Origin: Pseudomonadota bacterium
Lineage (GTDB): Bacteria > Desulfobacterota > Syntrophorhabdia > Syntrophorhabdales > Syntrophorhabdaceae
Length of the DNA: 37,181 bases
Assembly: GCA_026388275.1 (NCBI GenBank)
Contig: JAPLKB010000045.1
Span: forward strand, 1 to 37,181
Direction of reading: 5' to 3'
A program made the position numbers and the translations under genes. This document shows, in pieces, positions 7,661 to 17,003 of the stretch (position 1 is its first letter; the number at the start of each line of letters is the position of its first letter). The notes beneath the pieces are model-generated. The model did no database searches, was not told the DNA's origin, and saw only the letters and a program-made list of their open reading frames with translations.

Positions 7661-8923
7661 TTATTTTAAGAAGGCAAGGCTCAACCAGGGAAGATAGGTG
7701 ATGATCGCAAGCCCGATAAGGAGGATGCCGATGAATGGAAGCGAAGCAAAGTAAAGGCTTAATATTGGTTTGTTGAAACGGATACTGGAGATGAAGAGGT
7801 TTATCCCCAGGGGGGGTATGGATGCTCCGATCTCCAAATTAGCAAGGAAGATGATTCCAAGGTGAACAGGATGAATCCCATAGGCCTGGGCAACAGGGGT
7901 AATAAGAGGAACCACAACAGTCAGCGCGGGGAACATGCCCATAATGCATCCGACCGCTAAAAGGAAGAAGTTGAGCATGATAAGAAAAAGGAAGGGGCTG
8001 GTAATATGGGCCTTTAGAAAATCCAATGTCATCATGGGGAGTTCTGCATCGATTAGATAATTTGTCAGACCGAGGGCTGCCCCCAAGATGATTAGAATCC
8101 CCCCTACCAGTACCATGCTTTTTTTCATAATCTGCGGCAGCTCTCTCCACTTAATATCCCTGTAGATAAATACCTCCACCACAAGCACATAGGTCGCGGT
8201 AATAGCGGCTGCTTCACTTACCACAAAGTATCCGCCATAGATGCCTCCCAGTACCACAATAGGGAGCGGGAGTTCCCAGATTGAATCCTTCACTGCCCTG
8301 AAAACCTCCGGTACATTAAAACCGGTGCGCGGAACCTTGACTGCAATCGCCTTGTTGAAACAAAACACAGCAAGGAGCAGGATCAGGAGTATTCCAGGCA
8401 AAATGCCGCCCAGAAACAGTTCATCAATTCTTACCTTTGCCACAATGGCATAAATGATCAAAGGGAGACTTGGGGGAAAGAGAAGACCCAATGTACCTGA
8501 TGTAGTTAAGAGTCCGAGAGAGAATGATTCCGGGTATTTTCCTTTTAACATGGCAGGTAAGAGAATGCCTCCCATGGCAATGATAGTTAGGCCTGTTGCG
8601 CCTGTGAGAGCGGTAAAAACAGCACAGGTTAAAAGCGCGATCATCGATACTCCGCCAGGCAGCCAACCTAATATTGCGTTGGAAAGTCTGATCAATCTCT
8701 TTGGCGCACCGCTCTCGGAAAGAAGATATCCGGCAAAGGTGAAGAGGGGGATCGCAACAAGGATCGGGGTTGTCGCCATTCGATACATTTCAATGATTAT
8801 GGCCGAGGAGTCAATCTGACCGGAAAACAGCAGACAGAGTGTCAGGCCGGAAATAACGATAAAAAGAGGAACGCCGAGCAACATCAAAATGAAAAGGGCA
8901 AGGACAACTAAAAAGAGGATCAT
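7661..8923 (-). CDS. dctM: TRAP transporter large permease (DctM family)
   Basis: A 420-residue integral membrane protein with 12 or more hydrophobic segments. It is the DctM subunit that forms the Na+-coupled transport channel of tripartite ATP-independent periplasmic transporters. The motif GATGLTIIAMGGILLPAM and the N-terminal hydrophobic run match the family, and the length is normal. It overlaps the small-permease gene by 4 bp, indicating translational coupling. The genes are ordered tatT-dctP-dctQ-dctM in the direction of transcription. The substrate is unknown. Confidence 0.93.
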   Translation of the reverse strand: MILFLVVLALFILMLLGVPLFIVISGLTLCLLFSGQIDSSAIIIEMYRMATTPILVAIPLFTFAGYLLSESGAPKRLIRLSNAILGWLPGGVSMIALLTCAVFTALTGATGLTIIAMGGILLPAMLKGKYPESFSLGLLTTSGTLGLLFPPSLPLIIYAIVAKVRIDELFLGGILPGILLILLLAVFCFNKAIAVKVPRTGFNVPEVFRAVKDSIWELPLPIVVLGGIYGGYFVVSEAAAITATYVLVVEVFIYRDIKWRELPQIMKKSMVLVGGILIILGAALGLTNYLIDAELPMMTLDFLKAHITSPFLFLIMLNFFLLAVGCIMGMFPALTVVVPLITPVAQAYGIHPVHLGIIFLANLEIGASIPPLGINLFISSIRFNKPILSLYFASLPFIGILLIGLAIITYLPWLSLAFLK

Positions 8924-9420
8924 TCTTCTCTTTCCTTTTGGATGATCATATGGACACTCTTAAGGAAATAAAAAAAATATCGGAAGGCCATCAGACCGAA
9001 AGTAAGAGGAAGAATAATTTCTGAGGCCCAGGACGGAATGCCAAGAAAAGCTACGCTCTTCATCTGAAACTCATTATGAATGAATTTCAATGCGGCATAG
9101 GTAAGAAAGCAACAAATCAAAAACGAAGAGGCATCGATGATAATCGCCACAATCTTCTTTCCCTTCGATGATAACCATCGAGTAACGACATCGATACAAA
9201 TGTGTTTGCCTTCCAGCACTGCAATGGTGGCCCCGACAAACCCTGTCCATAAAACAAGGACCCTTACAAGGGCATCTCCCCAGGCAATACCTGTGGAAAA
9301 AATATTTCGAAGTATAATCTGAGAGAATGCGACGAGAATCAGAGCGCTTAACAGAATTACAAGGAGAATCTGCTCCACCCGACCGATGGCTTCATCGATC
9401 TGTTCCCATCGAACCGTCAT
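8920..9420 (-). CDS. dctQ: TRAP transporter small permease (DctQ family)
   Basis: A 166-residue protein with four hydrophobic helices (about 17-37, 49-67, 89-110 and 131-152), as expected for DctQ. The segment GIAWGDALVRVLVLWTGFVGA is characteristic of the family. It pairs with DctM in the inner membrane. It overlaps dctP by 4 bp and dctM by 4 bp, so all three subunits are tightly coupled. Confidence 0.92.
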   Translation of the reverse strand: MTVRWEQIDEAIGRVEQILLVILLSALILVAFSQIILRNIFSTGIAWGDALVRVLVLWTGFVGATIAVLEGKHICIDVVTRWLSSKGKKIVAIIIDASSFLICCFLTYAALKFIHNEFQMKSVAFLGIPSWASEIILPLTFGLMAFRYFFYFLKSVHMIIQKEREE

Positions 9421-10442
9421 TTCAAGCCCTTTCGGTAATTTGTCAACTGAGAAGTCACATCATCCACGGTTGTCCGTGAAAAGGCTTTTCCGCTAATGCG
9501 GCCCATTGCATCATTAGACAGTTTTCTGAGCTCATCAATCTGGTCCTTTGAAGGGGTTACGATTTTTACCCCTTGTTTCACCATTATTCTGGTTGCCTCC
9601 TTGTTTTCATTTCGGGTTGTTGCCTTTAACTGGCTCAAATGACGCTGGGAGCTTTCAAGGAGAATAGCCTGATAGGCAGGCGGCAAACGGTTAAATACAT
9701 CTTTGCTGATGACTATAGCGCCTGCCACATAGGCGAGGGGAACATTAGTCAGGTACTTCATTTTAGTAAACCACTGGAGTGAGATGGCCCCGGTAGGAGG
9801 GATATAAACAACATCCACCAACCCGGTTTGGAGACCCACCAGAACATCAGGAATAGAAAGAGGAATAGCTGTCACTTTGGCTGCATCAAAGACTGCCTTG
9901 GCCATGTGAGATTCTTCCTGGATCCAGACTTTCCCCTTTTTAATGTCCGCTACGCTGGAGATAGGAATAGTGGAGGACATGAGATAGACAAACCCTACCT
10001 CGGAAAAACCCAGTAGTATGTATCCATTATCTTCAAAGCCTTTTTTGAGAAATGTATCCATTTTTTTCAAAATGAGGTCAACTTCATCATAATTTTGAAA
10101 GAGAAAAGGGATTTGCAGGACATTGATCTCTTTGAATATCGATGAGAGACTTGTTGAGGTCAGGGCTGCAGCCTGAATCTGGCCGATCTTCATTTTTCGA
10201 AGCATATCATTCTCATCGCCCAGCACTCCTCCGGCATAAATCTTAAGCTGAACATTGTTTTCGGTCTTTTTCATCACTTCAGCATTTAAGGCATGAAGCA
10301 TCTTAACCCAGGAATTTCCCTGCGGGGCCAAGGTGGCCAGTTTTATGATAACCCCTTTCTCAGCTCCCTGAACCGGTCCGGTAAAAAAAAGACATGCCAG
10401 CAACAAGAGTCCAATAAATTTTATTACACTGCGAGTGTTCAT
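9417..10442 (-). CDS. dctP: TRAP transporter substrate-binding protein (DctP family)
   Basis: A 341-residue periplasmic protein with an N-terminal signal peptide (hydrophobic core about residues 9-24, probable cleavage after VQGA). The mature part begins with IIKLATLAPQGNSWVKM and carries the DctP-family organisation, including IQEESHMAKAVFDAAKV and the QTGLVDVVYIPP segment near the ligand pocket. It captures the solute and hands it to DctQM. Eight bases separate it from tatT upstream, and it overlaps dctQ. A TatT partner suggests a TPAT-type system, possibly for hydrophobic or organic-acid ligands; the ligand cannot be assigned. Confidence 0.92.
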   Translation of the reverse strand: MNTRSVIKFIGLLLLACLFFTGPVQGAEKGVIIKLATLAPQGNSWVKMLHALNAEVMKKTENNVQLKIYAGGVLGDENDMLRKMKIGQIQAAALTSTSLSSIFKEINVLQIPFLFQNYDEVDLILKKMDTFLKKGFEDNGYILLGFSEVGFVYLMSSTIPISSVADIKKGKVWIQEESHMAKAVFDAAKVTAIPLSIPDVLVGLQTGLVDVVYIPPTGAISLQWFTKMKYLTNVPLAYVAGAIVISKDVFNRLPPAYQAILLESSQRHLSQLKATTRNENKEATRIMVKQGVKIVTPSKDQIDELRKLSNDAMGRISGKAFSRTTVDDVTSQLTNYRKGLK

Positions 10443-10450
10443 AGATGCTC

Positions 10451-11326
10451 CTATTCGAAAATTTCCTCTTTATGATGCAGCAGATCCTCTGCTTTCTTCC
10501 TGGCAACCGCATTAAGGAGCGTTATCTCCGGTAATATGTCAACAGGAGCATCCAGAACCTTTTGAAGGGTTGAGACAAAAAGGTCTTTGTCGAGGATTTG
10601 CCGTGCATAAAAGTTCGCATAATAGACATAGGTCATTAAAAATTTACCCTGCCCTATCTGTAAAGCCTTCTGAAAATGTTTTTGAGCCTTTTTCAGGTCT
10701 CCCCCGGCGTCCTTGGGCCAGGAGGCAAACCATATTCCCATAAAGATGTGAGGCCCGCCATAATAAAAACCTTCGTCGAGTTCAAGTACTTTTTTCATCA
10801 TCAGTTCAACTCTTGGAAGTTCAGCAAGTGCCTCCATTGAATCAAGATTCAGCTTGATCCAGTTTCCCCACGAAGTAGCTGCCCAAAACAAATAGGGGAC
10901 ATCCTTCTTGCCGCAGTTCTTAACGTCTTCCCCGAAATCGTCAAACAGGCTCTGAGCAGGGTCCTTGAACCCCCTTATCTCCAGGGATCGCAGAGAGTAG
11001 TACCTTGCTTTTCTGTAGAGCAGTTTCGCATATTCCGGATCGGTTTCCTCCATAAAAGCCGAGGCAAAGGAAGAATAGGTCTGGGCAGCATTAATGAGTA
11101 ACTGCTCATTATCCGGCACCGACTCAATCATACCGTCCATCAGCATCAGATAGGCGGGAATTCCTTCACGTACCAGCTTAAGGTCTGATTGTTGAAAAGC
11201 TGATTTTGCCACCCCTTCCAGCAATGTCGCCGTCGCTGCAACAGTCAACTTCTTATTCGGCAGACAACCGGTTAACAGAAGAAGCCATATTACACAAAGT
11301 AGAATACGGATTTGCAAAGGTTTCAT
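10451..11326 (-). CDS. TRAP-associated TatT lipoprotein (TPR repeat protein)
   Basis: A 291-residue protein with a lipoprotein signal: a hydrophobic stretch ending in LLLTGC, with the lipid-attachment Cys at 21. The rest is alpha-helical with TPR-like repeats and fits the TatT family first described in Treponema pallidum (TatT/TatP), where a lipidated TPR trimer docks with the DctP-like protein. It is the first gene of the TRAP unit, 8 bp before dctP, and probably works with it in the periplasm. No strong ribosome-binding site precedes the ATG. Confidence 0.88.
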   Translation of the reverse strand: MKPLQIRILLCVIWLLLLTGCLPNKKLTVAATATLLEGVAKSAFQQSDLKLVREGIPAYLMLMDGMIESVPDNEQLLINAAQTYSSFASAFMEETDPEYAKLLYRKARYYSLRSLEIRGFKDPAQSLFDDFGEDVKNCGKKDVPYLFWAATSWGNWIKLNLDSMEALAELPRVELMMKKVLELDEGFYYGGPHIFMGIWFASWPKDAGGDLKKAQKHFQKALQIGQGKFLMTYVYYANFYARQILDKDLFVSTLQKVLDAPVDILPEITLLNAVARKKAEDLLHHKEEIFE

Positions 11327-11420
11327 ATCTTTGGTGTGAATGTATACATAAATTCAATAAAATCTTATCTATAACGTGTTACCATAAAATCTTTTTAAAG
11401 GCAATGTTTACTTAAACCTG

Positions 11421-11438
11421 TATTTTCCCTTAGGATAA
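11421..11438 (+). repeat. right copy of the 18-bp direct repeat flanking the TRAP cluster
   Basis: TATTTTCCCTTAGGATAA matches the copy at 7540-7557 with one mismatch. It lies between the tatT start and the end of the YacP-like gene. Confidence 0.5.
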
Positions 11439-11446
11439 ATATGGAA

Positions 11447-11953
11447 TTATATTTTGCCTATAGTTTTCGTGGATTTTCTCAATTTTTTAGGAAGTTTTCT
11501 CGGATTGCCCTTCTTCTTTGCAGACTGCCGGTCAGTTTCATCCGATTCCCCATCTTTTCCGGACACATCGTTGACCATCAATGCTTCCATACCTGGCGGG
11601 GTCAGAAAAGCAACACCGTGCCTTTTTGCCTCATCAATGATTGCCCGGTCTGAGCTTACTGCCACAATACCGGCCCTTTTCTCCCTTATCCAACCGATAA
11701 TAACATCGTCCGCAGTCTCTTTCTCCCCGGAATATACCACGTCAATGCCTTTATAATTCTCTCTTTGCCTGCCAGGCGAAAAGCTGTTATATGCATCAAA
11801 AACTACTGTTAATTTAACACGTTTCAGTTTTTTATATTGCACAAACCTGTCAAGTAAAGACCTCCTCAGCATATCAAGGTTCGATCCCTCCCCTGCCGGG
11901 GATGTCCTTATTCTGTTGATGTAATTATATCCGTCAATAATTAAGTGAGTCAT
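11447..11953 (-). CDS. NYN-domain ribonuclease, YacP-like
   Basis: A 168-residue protein. The N-terminus MTHLIIDGYNYINRI carries the first Asp (D7) of the PIN-like NYN nuclease fold. Further acidic positions appear in VVFDAYN, ETADDVIIGWI and AVSSDRAI. The family (DUF901/YacP) includes Rae1-type, ribosome-associated endoribonucleases. The C-terminal 35 residues are rich in Lys and Arg (SAKKKGNPRKLPKKLRKS) and could bind RNA. It is separated from nusB by about 150 bp. The target RNA is unknown. Confidence 0.85.
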   Translation of the reverse strand: MTHLIIDGYNYINRIRTSPAGEGSNLDMLRRSLLDRFVQYKKLKRVKLTVVFDAYNSFSPGRQRENYKGIDVVYSGEKETADDVIIGWIREKRAGIVAVSSDRAIIDEAKRHGVAFLTPPGMEALMVNDVSGKDGESDETDRQSAKKKGNPRKLPKKLRKSTKTIGKI

Positions 11954-12107
11954 GGTAATTTTTGGTTGCAGCCAATAGCCGGCAGCAAAAAATCAAGGTT
12001 ATGAGTTATGGGACAGTTAAAGATACGTCAGCCAATCATTGTATTGCGGGTATACCCACGATCACTTCAAAGAATTTCTTCAGAATTATCAATCTCCTGG
12101 TCAAGGC

Positions 12108-12530
12108 TTACCGCTGCGGATCTTTCTGCCCATAGTGGTCTTTTAAAATCCTGTCGAGCACTCCGTTGATAAAATCGCCGGAATCTCCGTGTCCGTACTT
12201 TTTCCCCATTTCGATTGCCTCATCAATTGCAACCTTTGGCGGCACATCCTGGGAAAACAGCATCTCATATACACCAATCCTCATGACATTCTTATCAACA
12301 AAGGCAATTCTGTCTATTTTCCAGTTTTCACTTGCAGAAGCAATAAATCTGTCTATCATCTCTTTTTCTTTTTTAACACCGGAAAGGAGTAACATCGCAT
12401 AATCCGTAATATCTTTTTGATAGGGGAAGGTTTCGCAGTACTTATCAAGGGCAAGTTCGGCGTCTTCGTTATTTGTTTCCAATTGATAGAGCATTTTTAA
12501 TGCTAACTCTCTTGCTTTTCTTCGACGCAC
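12108..12530 (-). CDS. nusB: transcription antitermination factor NusB
   Basis: A 140-residue all-helical RNA-binding protein. [17 protein letters not shown] at the N-terminus and the C-terminal [16 protein letters not shown]...[14 protein letters not shown]...FINGVLDRI are diagnostic of NusB. With NusE (S10) it binds boxA of rRNA leaders and promotes antitermination. It overlaps ribH by 28 bp and is the last gene of the riboflavin block, a common bacterial ribH-nusB arrangement. Confidence 0.95.
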   Translation of the reverse strand: MRRRKARELALKMLYQLETNNEDAELALDKYCETFPYQKDITDYAMLLLSGVKKEKEMIDRFIASASENWKIDRIAFVDKNVMRIGVYEMLFSQDVPPKVAIDEAIEMGKKYGHGDSGDFINGVLDRILKDHYGQKDPQR

Positions 12531-12991
12531 AAAGCATTTTCCCTTATGAGATTAACCATTTCTACTGCACTTAAGGCAGCATCATAGCCTTTATTGCCTG
12601 ATTTTGTTCCTGCCCGCTCTATTGCCTGCTCAATGTTTTCACTCGTAATAATACCAAAGACAACCGGCTTTTCATACTCAAGAGAAACCTGTGCAATGCC
12701 CTTTGTAACCTCTGATGCAATATAATGAAAATGTGGGGTAGCACCTTTTATTACAGTACCAAGACATATTACACAGTCTATATTTTTTTTCTTCGCGAGG
12801 AGTTTTGCAATCAGAGGTATTTCAAAAGCACCCGGAACTTTGTATACATCAATCTGTTTATCCTCTGCCCCATGTCTTTTTAAACCATCAAGAGCGCCTT
12901 CAAGAAGCCTCTCCGTGATAAAGCTGTTAAACCTGCTTACAATTATTGCAAACTTAAAACCCTTTGCGCTAAGCTTTCCTTCACGTATCAT
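12503..12991 (-). CDS. ribH: 6,7-dimethyl-8-ribityllumazine synthase
   Basis: A 162-residue enzyme that condenses ribityl-aminouracil with dihydroxybutanone phosphate in the penultimate step of riboflavin synthesis. Family motifs are [24 protein letters not shown], and [14 protein letters not shown] with the catalytic-region histidines at 87 and 89. The length is typical of subunits that form the icosahedral 60-mer. It lies 12 bp after ribBA and overlaps nusB. Confidence 0.96.
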   Translation of the reverse strand: MIREGKLSAKGFKFAIIVSRFNSFITERLLEGALDGLKRHGAEDKQIDVYKVPGAFEIPLIAKLLAKKKNIDCVICLGTVIKGATPHFHYIASEVTKGIAQVSLEYEKPVVFGIITSENIEQAIERAGTKSGNKGYDAALSAVEMVNLIRENALCVEEKQES

Positions 12992-13003
12992 AATATATGC
13001 TCC

Positions 13004-14209
13004 TTATATGTTGTTAAGGATATGACCCATCTTTTTCTGCTTAGTCTTAAGATACACAATGCTGTCTTTTGTCGGTGATATTTCGAGCGGCACCCGCTCT
13101 ACAATGGTAAGACCATATCCTTCAAGCCCTATTATCTTTGTCGGATTATTTGTAAGCAGTCTCATCTTCCTGACGCCGAGGTCGTTTAAAATCTGAGCAC
13201 CTATTCCATAATCCCTCAAATCAGCCGAAAAACCAAGGGCTAAGTTCGCCTCAACCGTATCGTGTCCATGATCCTGCAGGTTATACGCCTTCAGCTTGTT
13301 TAGCAAACCAATCCCTCTGCCCTCCTGTCTCATGTACACAAAAACACCTTTCCCCTCTTTTTCAATCATATTGAGGGCAACACGCAACTGCTCTCCGCAA
13401 TCGCACCTCATGGAACCGAGTACATCTCCTGTAAAGCATTCTGAATGCACTCTTACAAGCACACTGTCATCAGGTTTAATGTCACCCTTAACAAGCGCTA
13501 AGTGTGTTTTTTTATCTATATCATTTTCATAGCCTATTACTGTAAATTCACCGCCATACCGTGTCGGAATTCTTGTTTCCGTCACCCTTCTTACAAGCTT
13601 TTCAGTTTTTGTCTTATACCTGATCAGGTCTGCCACGGTGCAAATCTTTAGTCCGTGTTGTGCTGAGAAAGCTTCAAGATCAGGCAGGCGTGCCATTGTT
13701 CCATCTTCCTTCATGATCTCGCATATAACACCTGCAGGTTTTAATCCTGCAATCCTTGCCATATCAACAGATGCTTCTGTATGTCCCACTCTGACAAGGA
13801 CACCGCCCTGCAGCGCAATAAGCGGAAATATATGGCCTGGCCTTACAAGATCATTAGATGTTGCGTTGTCATCTGTAGCAACCTGTATTGTCTTCGCCCT
13901 GTCATAGGCTGAAATGCCCGTTGTTACTCCATCCCTTGCTTCTATTGATACTGTAAAAGCCGTATTGTGCCGCGAAGTGTTTTCCTGGACCATTAGAGGA
14001 AGATCCAATGCCCTTGCTTTTTCTTCTGTTAAGGAAAGACATATAAGACCGCAAGCATACCGTGCCATAAACGTTATAGCTTCAGGAGTTACTTTTTCAG
14101 CGGCAATCATTACATCGCCTTCATTTTCCCGGTCTTCATCGTCTATGATGATGACCATCTTGCCTTCACGTATATCGGGGATCACATCTTCTATGCTTGA
14201 AATTGCCAT
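13004..14209 (-). CDS. ribBA: bifunctional DHBP synthase / GTP cyclohydrolase II
   Basis: A 401-residue fusion. Residues 1 to about 200 form the RibB domain ([10 protein letters not shown] acid motif, [21 protein letters not shown]), which makes 3,4-dihydroxy-2-butanone 4-phosphate from ribulose 5-phosphate. Residues from about 205 form the RibA domain, with zinc cysteines in [17 protein letters not shown] and the [10 protein letters not shown] motif; it opens GTP to start the pathway. Both active sites look intact. It lies 4 bp after ribE. Confidence 0.96.
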   Translation of the reverse strand: MAISSIEDVIPDIREGKMVIIIDDEDRENEGDVMIAAEKVTPEAITFMARYACGLICLSLTEEKARALDLPLMVQENTSRHNTAFTVSIEARDGVTTGISAYDRAKTIQVATDDNATSNDLVRPGHIFPLIALQGGVLVRVGHTEASVDMARIAGLKPAGVICEIMKEDGTMARLPDLEAFSAQHGLKICTVADLIRYKTKTEKLVRRVTETRIPTRYGGEFTVIGYENDIDKKTHLALVKGDIKPDDSVLVRVHSECFTGDVLGSMRCDCGEQLRVALNMIEKEGKGVFVYMRQEGRGIGLLNKLKAYNLQDHGHDTVEANLALGFSADLRDYGIGAQILNDLGVRKMRLLTNNPTKIIGLEGYGLTIVERVPLEISPTKDSIVYLKTKQKKMGHILNNI

Positions 14210-14213
14210 ATCT

Positions 14214-14861
14214 TTATACCCCTTTTATAAATCCTTGTTCATAAAGAAAGCCCATGGTTACGCCCTTTTTGCTGGATTTATCTATAAAACTCTCTATGTA
14301 TTTTCCGATAATATCAGTCTCTATGTTAACCTTATCACTCATTCTTTTTTCGCCAATTGTGGTTTTAGACACTGTGAAAGGAATTACATTTACAATAAAC
14401 ATATTATCATGTTGCTCGTTGACTGTCAAACTTATTCCATTTATTGCAACAGAACCCTTTTTTACAATATAACGTGATAAATCAGACGGTATTTCAACTT
14501 CTATTTTTATTGAATCGCCTGCTTTACTGATACTTGTTATTGTGCCGATTCCGTCCACATGTCCCATAACAAAATGACCTCCGAACCTGCCGTCGGATGC
14601 CATTGCTCTTTCAATATTTACCCGGCTCCCTGTCTTTTTATCTTTCAAGGTAGTCAGACTGAGTGTTTCAAGTGAAGCATCTGCATAAAACATTCCTTTT
14701 TCAAGCCTTGTGGCCGTCAAACAAACTCCGTCAATAGCAATGCTATCGCCTTCATGGATGCCCCGGTCGCTTATGTTTGTTTTGATACAGAACTCCCACT
14801 TACCTCCGGACTTCCTGATGTCTGATATCGAACCTATGTCTTCAATAATCCCTGTGAACAT
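14214..14861 (-). CDS. ribE: riboflavin synthase alpha chain
   Basis: A 215-residue enzyme that dismutates two lumazines into riboflavin. It starts with the diagnostic [10 protein letters not shown]. The sequence is an internal duplication: two lumazine-binding barrels, with [11 protein letters not shown] and MGHVDGIG in the first half and [12 protein letters not shown] in the second. It overlaps ribD by 20 bp. The last dozen residues ([13 protein letters not shown]) form a short tail. Confidence 0.95.
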   Translation of the reverse strand: MFTGIIEDIGSISDIRKSGGKWEFCIKTNISDRGIHEGDSIAIDGVCLTATRLEKGMFYADASLETLSLTTLKDKKTGSRVNIERAMASDGRFGGHFVMGHVDGIGTITSISKAGDSIKIEVEIPSDLSRYIVKKGSVAINGISLTVNEQHDNMFIVNVIPFTVSKTTIGEKRMSDKVNIETDIIGKYIESFIDKSSKKGVTMGFLYEQGFIKGV

Positions 14862-15945
14862 AGCCCTCTACATATATATCTTCTTTAAATCTTTTAATTA
14901 AAGAGATATCTATTTTGTAAGCATCCTTTAAAAAATCGATACCGCGTCCTCCGATAATATTGAGAGCGTTTTTCCCTCCGATAAGGATCGGTGCATAAAA
15001 TAATACCACCTTATCCAACAGACCTTCTTTCAGGAGGCTGCTGTGTGTTTCACCGCCGCCTTCCACGAGCACGCTGATAATCTCCCTTTTGTACAGCTCT
15101 TCACACACATGCCTGATTGAAACTCTCCCGTTCTCTTCTCTGGGAACCTTTATAACCTCTATCCCAAGGGATTTCAGCTTGGCTTCCTTGTCTGAACGTG
15201 CATCTTCCGAAGCAAAAACCAATGTTTTGTATTTTTCGGATGTCTTTACCATATCGCTTGCAAGGGGTATCCTGAGTTTGGAGTCAAGGATAATGCGGAT
15301 AGGGTATTTCTTGGGACGCAGCATCCGCGGAACAAGGATAGGGTTGTCAGTAATTACCGTATTGATGCCTACCATTATGCCGTCCATTGTTGATCTCAGT
15401 TTATTCGCATGACTTCTTGATTCTTCATTGGATATCCACTTAGAGTCGCATGTTTTCGTTGCAATCTTTCCATCAAGACTGGCTGCTGCTTTCATTACAA
15501 AGAAAGGTCTCTTTTTTTCCATATATACCACAAAGGCCTCGTTGAGTTTTCTTGCCTCGTCCTCAAGAAGACCTACTTTTACACTTATATTAGCTTTTTT
15601 CAGAGCATCAATACCTTTCCCGTTCATATCCGGGTTTGGGTCAAGCATAGAAGCAACTACTTTTTTTATACCCGCTTTCTTTATTGCGTCCACACAGGGA
15701 GGTGTTCTTCCGAAATGAACGCATGGCTCAAGATTCACATAAAGGGTTGAACCAAGAGCATTTTCCTTTGCATCATTTATAGCCATAATCTCAGCATGAG
15801 GAAGGCCCGGTTTCTTATGGTACCCTCTTCCCACAATATGCGTACCCTTAACAAGAACTGCGCCTACCATAGGATTGGGAGATGTTGTGCCAAACCCTCT
15901 CCGTGCAAGTGAAATCGCCATTTTCATATAATCTTCTTCTTTCAT
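14842..15945 (-). CDS. ribD: bifunctional pyrimidine deaminase/reductase RibD
   Basis: A 367-residue protein with two domains. The N-terminal deaminase has TSPNPMVGAVLV, the zinc-binding and catalytic HAEIMA, and PCVHFGRTPPC. The C-terminal reductase, from about residue 147, starts with FFVMKAAASLDGKIAT and contains LVEGGGETHSSLL. It performs the second and third steps of riboflavin synthesis. It follows nrdR by 18 bp, as in many Deltaproteobacteria. No FMN riboswitch is visible upstream, consistent with its position inside a long operon. Confidence 0.96.
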   Translation of the reverse strand: MKEEDYMKMAISLARRGFGTTSPNPMVGAVLVKGTHIVGRGYHKKPGLPHAEIMAINDAKENALGSTLYVNLEPCVHFGRTPPCVDAIKKAGIKKVVASMLDPNPDMNGKGIDALKKANISVKVGLLEDEARKLNEAFVVYMEKKRPFFVMKAAASLDGKIATKTCDSKWISNEESRSHANKLRSTMDGIMVGINTVITDNPILVPRMLRPKKYPIRIILDSKLRIPLASDMVKTSEKYKTLVFASEDARSDKEAKLKSLGIEVIKVPREENGRVSIRHVCEELYKREIISVLVEGGGETHSSLLKEGLLDKVVLFYAPILIGGKNALNIIGGRGIDFLKDAYKIDISLIKRFKEDIYVEGYVHRDY

Positions 15946-15963
15946 TCACTCACCCCTATTCCA

Positions 15964-16452
15964 TTAACTCTTCTTCTCTTCTCCGTTGATCCATTCCTCC
16001 TTTTTCAGCAACAGACCCTTAAGTTCATTCATAAACTCATTAATGTCCCTGAACTGCCGGTAAACGGATGCAAAACGAACATAGGCTACCTCGTCAAGCT
16101 TTTTCAATTCCTCCATAACCATTTCCCCTATTTCTGCACCTCTGGTCTCTCTTTCACCTCCCTCCAGCAGATTATATTCAATCCTTGAAACAATTTTTTC
16201 AATGTTTGCAATGCTTATAGGTCTTTTTTCACAGGCCTTTTTTAACCCGTTCAATATCTTTGTTCTATCAAAAACTTCTCTTCTCCCGTCTTTTTTTATG
16301 ACCAGCGGTAATCCCTCTTCAAGTCTTTCGGCTGTTGTAAATCTTTTGCCACAGCTAAGGCATTCCCTCCGCCTGCGGATAGCATCCATCTCCTTGCTTA
16401 CCCTTGAATCAAGGACTTTACTCTCTACAGAATCACAGAAAGGACATTTCAT
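15964..16452 (-). CDS. nrdR: transcriptional repressor NrdR
   Basis: A 162-residue regulator of ribonucleotide reductase genes. The N-terminal zinc ribbon has CPFC at 3-6 and CLSC further on, around [15 protein letters not shown]. An ATP-cone domain follows (about 48-138, [14 protein letters not shown]...). It represses nrd genes when (d)ATP is high. It overlaps the dCMP deaminase gene by 4 bp, linking two nucleotide-metabolism functions. Confidence 0.96.
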   Translation of the reverse strand: MKCPFCDSVESKVLDSRVSKEMDAIRRRRECLSCGKRFTTAERLEEGLPLVIKKDGRREVFDRTKILNGLKKACEKRPISIANIEKIVSRIEYNLLEGGERETRGAEIGEMVMEELKKLDEVAYVRFASVYRQFRDINEFMNELKGLLLKKEEWINGEEKKS

Positions 16453-17003
16453 AATTTTTTCGCGGAGCGAGGTTTTATTTTTTTTGTTTTTGAATCATAT
16501 AATTTTGAGTTCCGGGTACCTGCAAGCTGATGCCCCGATTCCTGATTTACGTTCATGTCTACCTTCACGAGTGTAACACCTGACTCTTCTATCATCTCCA
16601 TGGACAGATTGTCAGGATAACCATTAACATAGAACACCCTCGTAATTCCTGCATTAATAATCATTTTGATACATATTGAGCACGGTAAGTGGGTTGAATA
16701 GATATCGGCACTACTGATGGAAACACCGTGATGCGCAGCCTGAATAATAGCGTTTTGTTCAGCATGAAGACCCTTGCATAGCTCATGTCTTTCGCCGGAT
16801 GCAATATTGAGTTTTTCCCGCAGACATCCCGCTTCAATGCAATGTTTTAACCCTGTTGGCGCGCCATTGTAACCTGTAGACAGTATTCTCTTTTCTTTTA
16901 CGATTAATGCCCCTACATTCCTTCTTTTACATGTTGACCGCTTTGAAACAATTTGTGCAATCTCCATAAAATAGGAATTCCAATCAGGGCGATTATTTAT
17001 CAT
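16449..17003 (-). CDS. deoxycytidylate (dCMP) deaminase
   Basis: A 184-residue zinc deaminase of the ComEB/dCMP deaminase family. The HAEQNAI motif supplies the zinc ligand and catalytic Glu, and PCSIC supplies the two zinc cysteines. It converts dCMP to dUMP for thymidylate synthesis. A basic C-terminal tail of about 35 residues ([18 protein letters not shown]) exceeds the core domain. It overlaps glyA and nrdR by 4 bp each, so it is translationally coupled to both. The glyA product supplies methylene-THF for the next step, dUMP to dTMP. Confidence 0.92.
   Translation of the reverse strand: MINNRPDWNSYFMEIAQIVSKRSTCKRRNVGALIVKEKRILSTGYNGAPTGLKHCIEAGCLREKLNIASGERHELCKGLHAEQNAIIQAAHHGVSISSADIYSTHLPCSICIKMIINAGITRVFYVNGYPDNLSMEMIEESGVTLVKVDMNVNQESGHQLAGTRNSKLYDSKTKKIKPRSAKKL

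Noticed and set aside
12001-12131. Plus-strand 43-codon frame downstream of nusB
   Set aside because: No ribosome-binding site, no family resemblance, and it runs antisense into nusB.
15946-16000. FMN riboswitch before ribD
   Set aside because: The gap to nrdR is only 18 bp and contains no conserved RFN-element segments.
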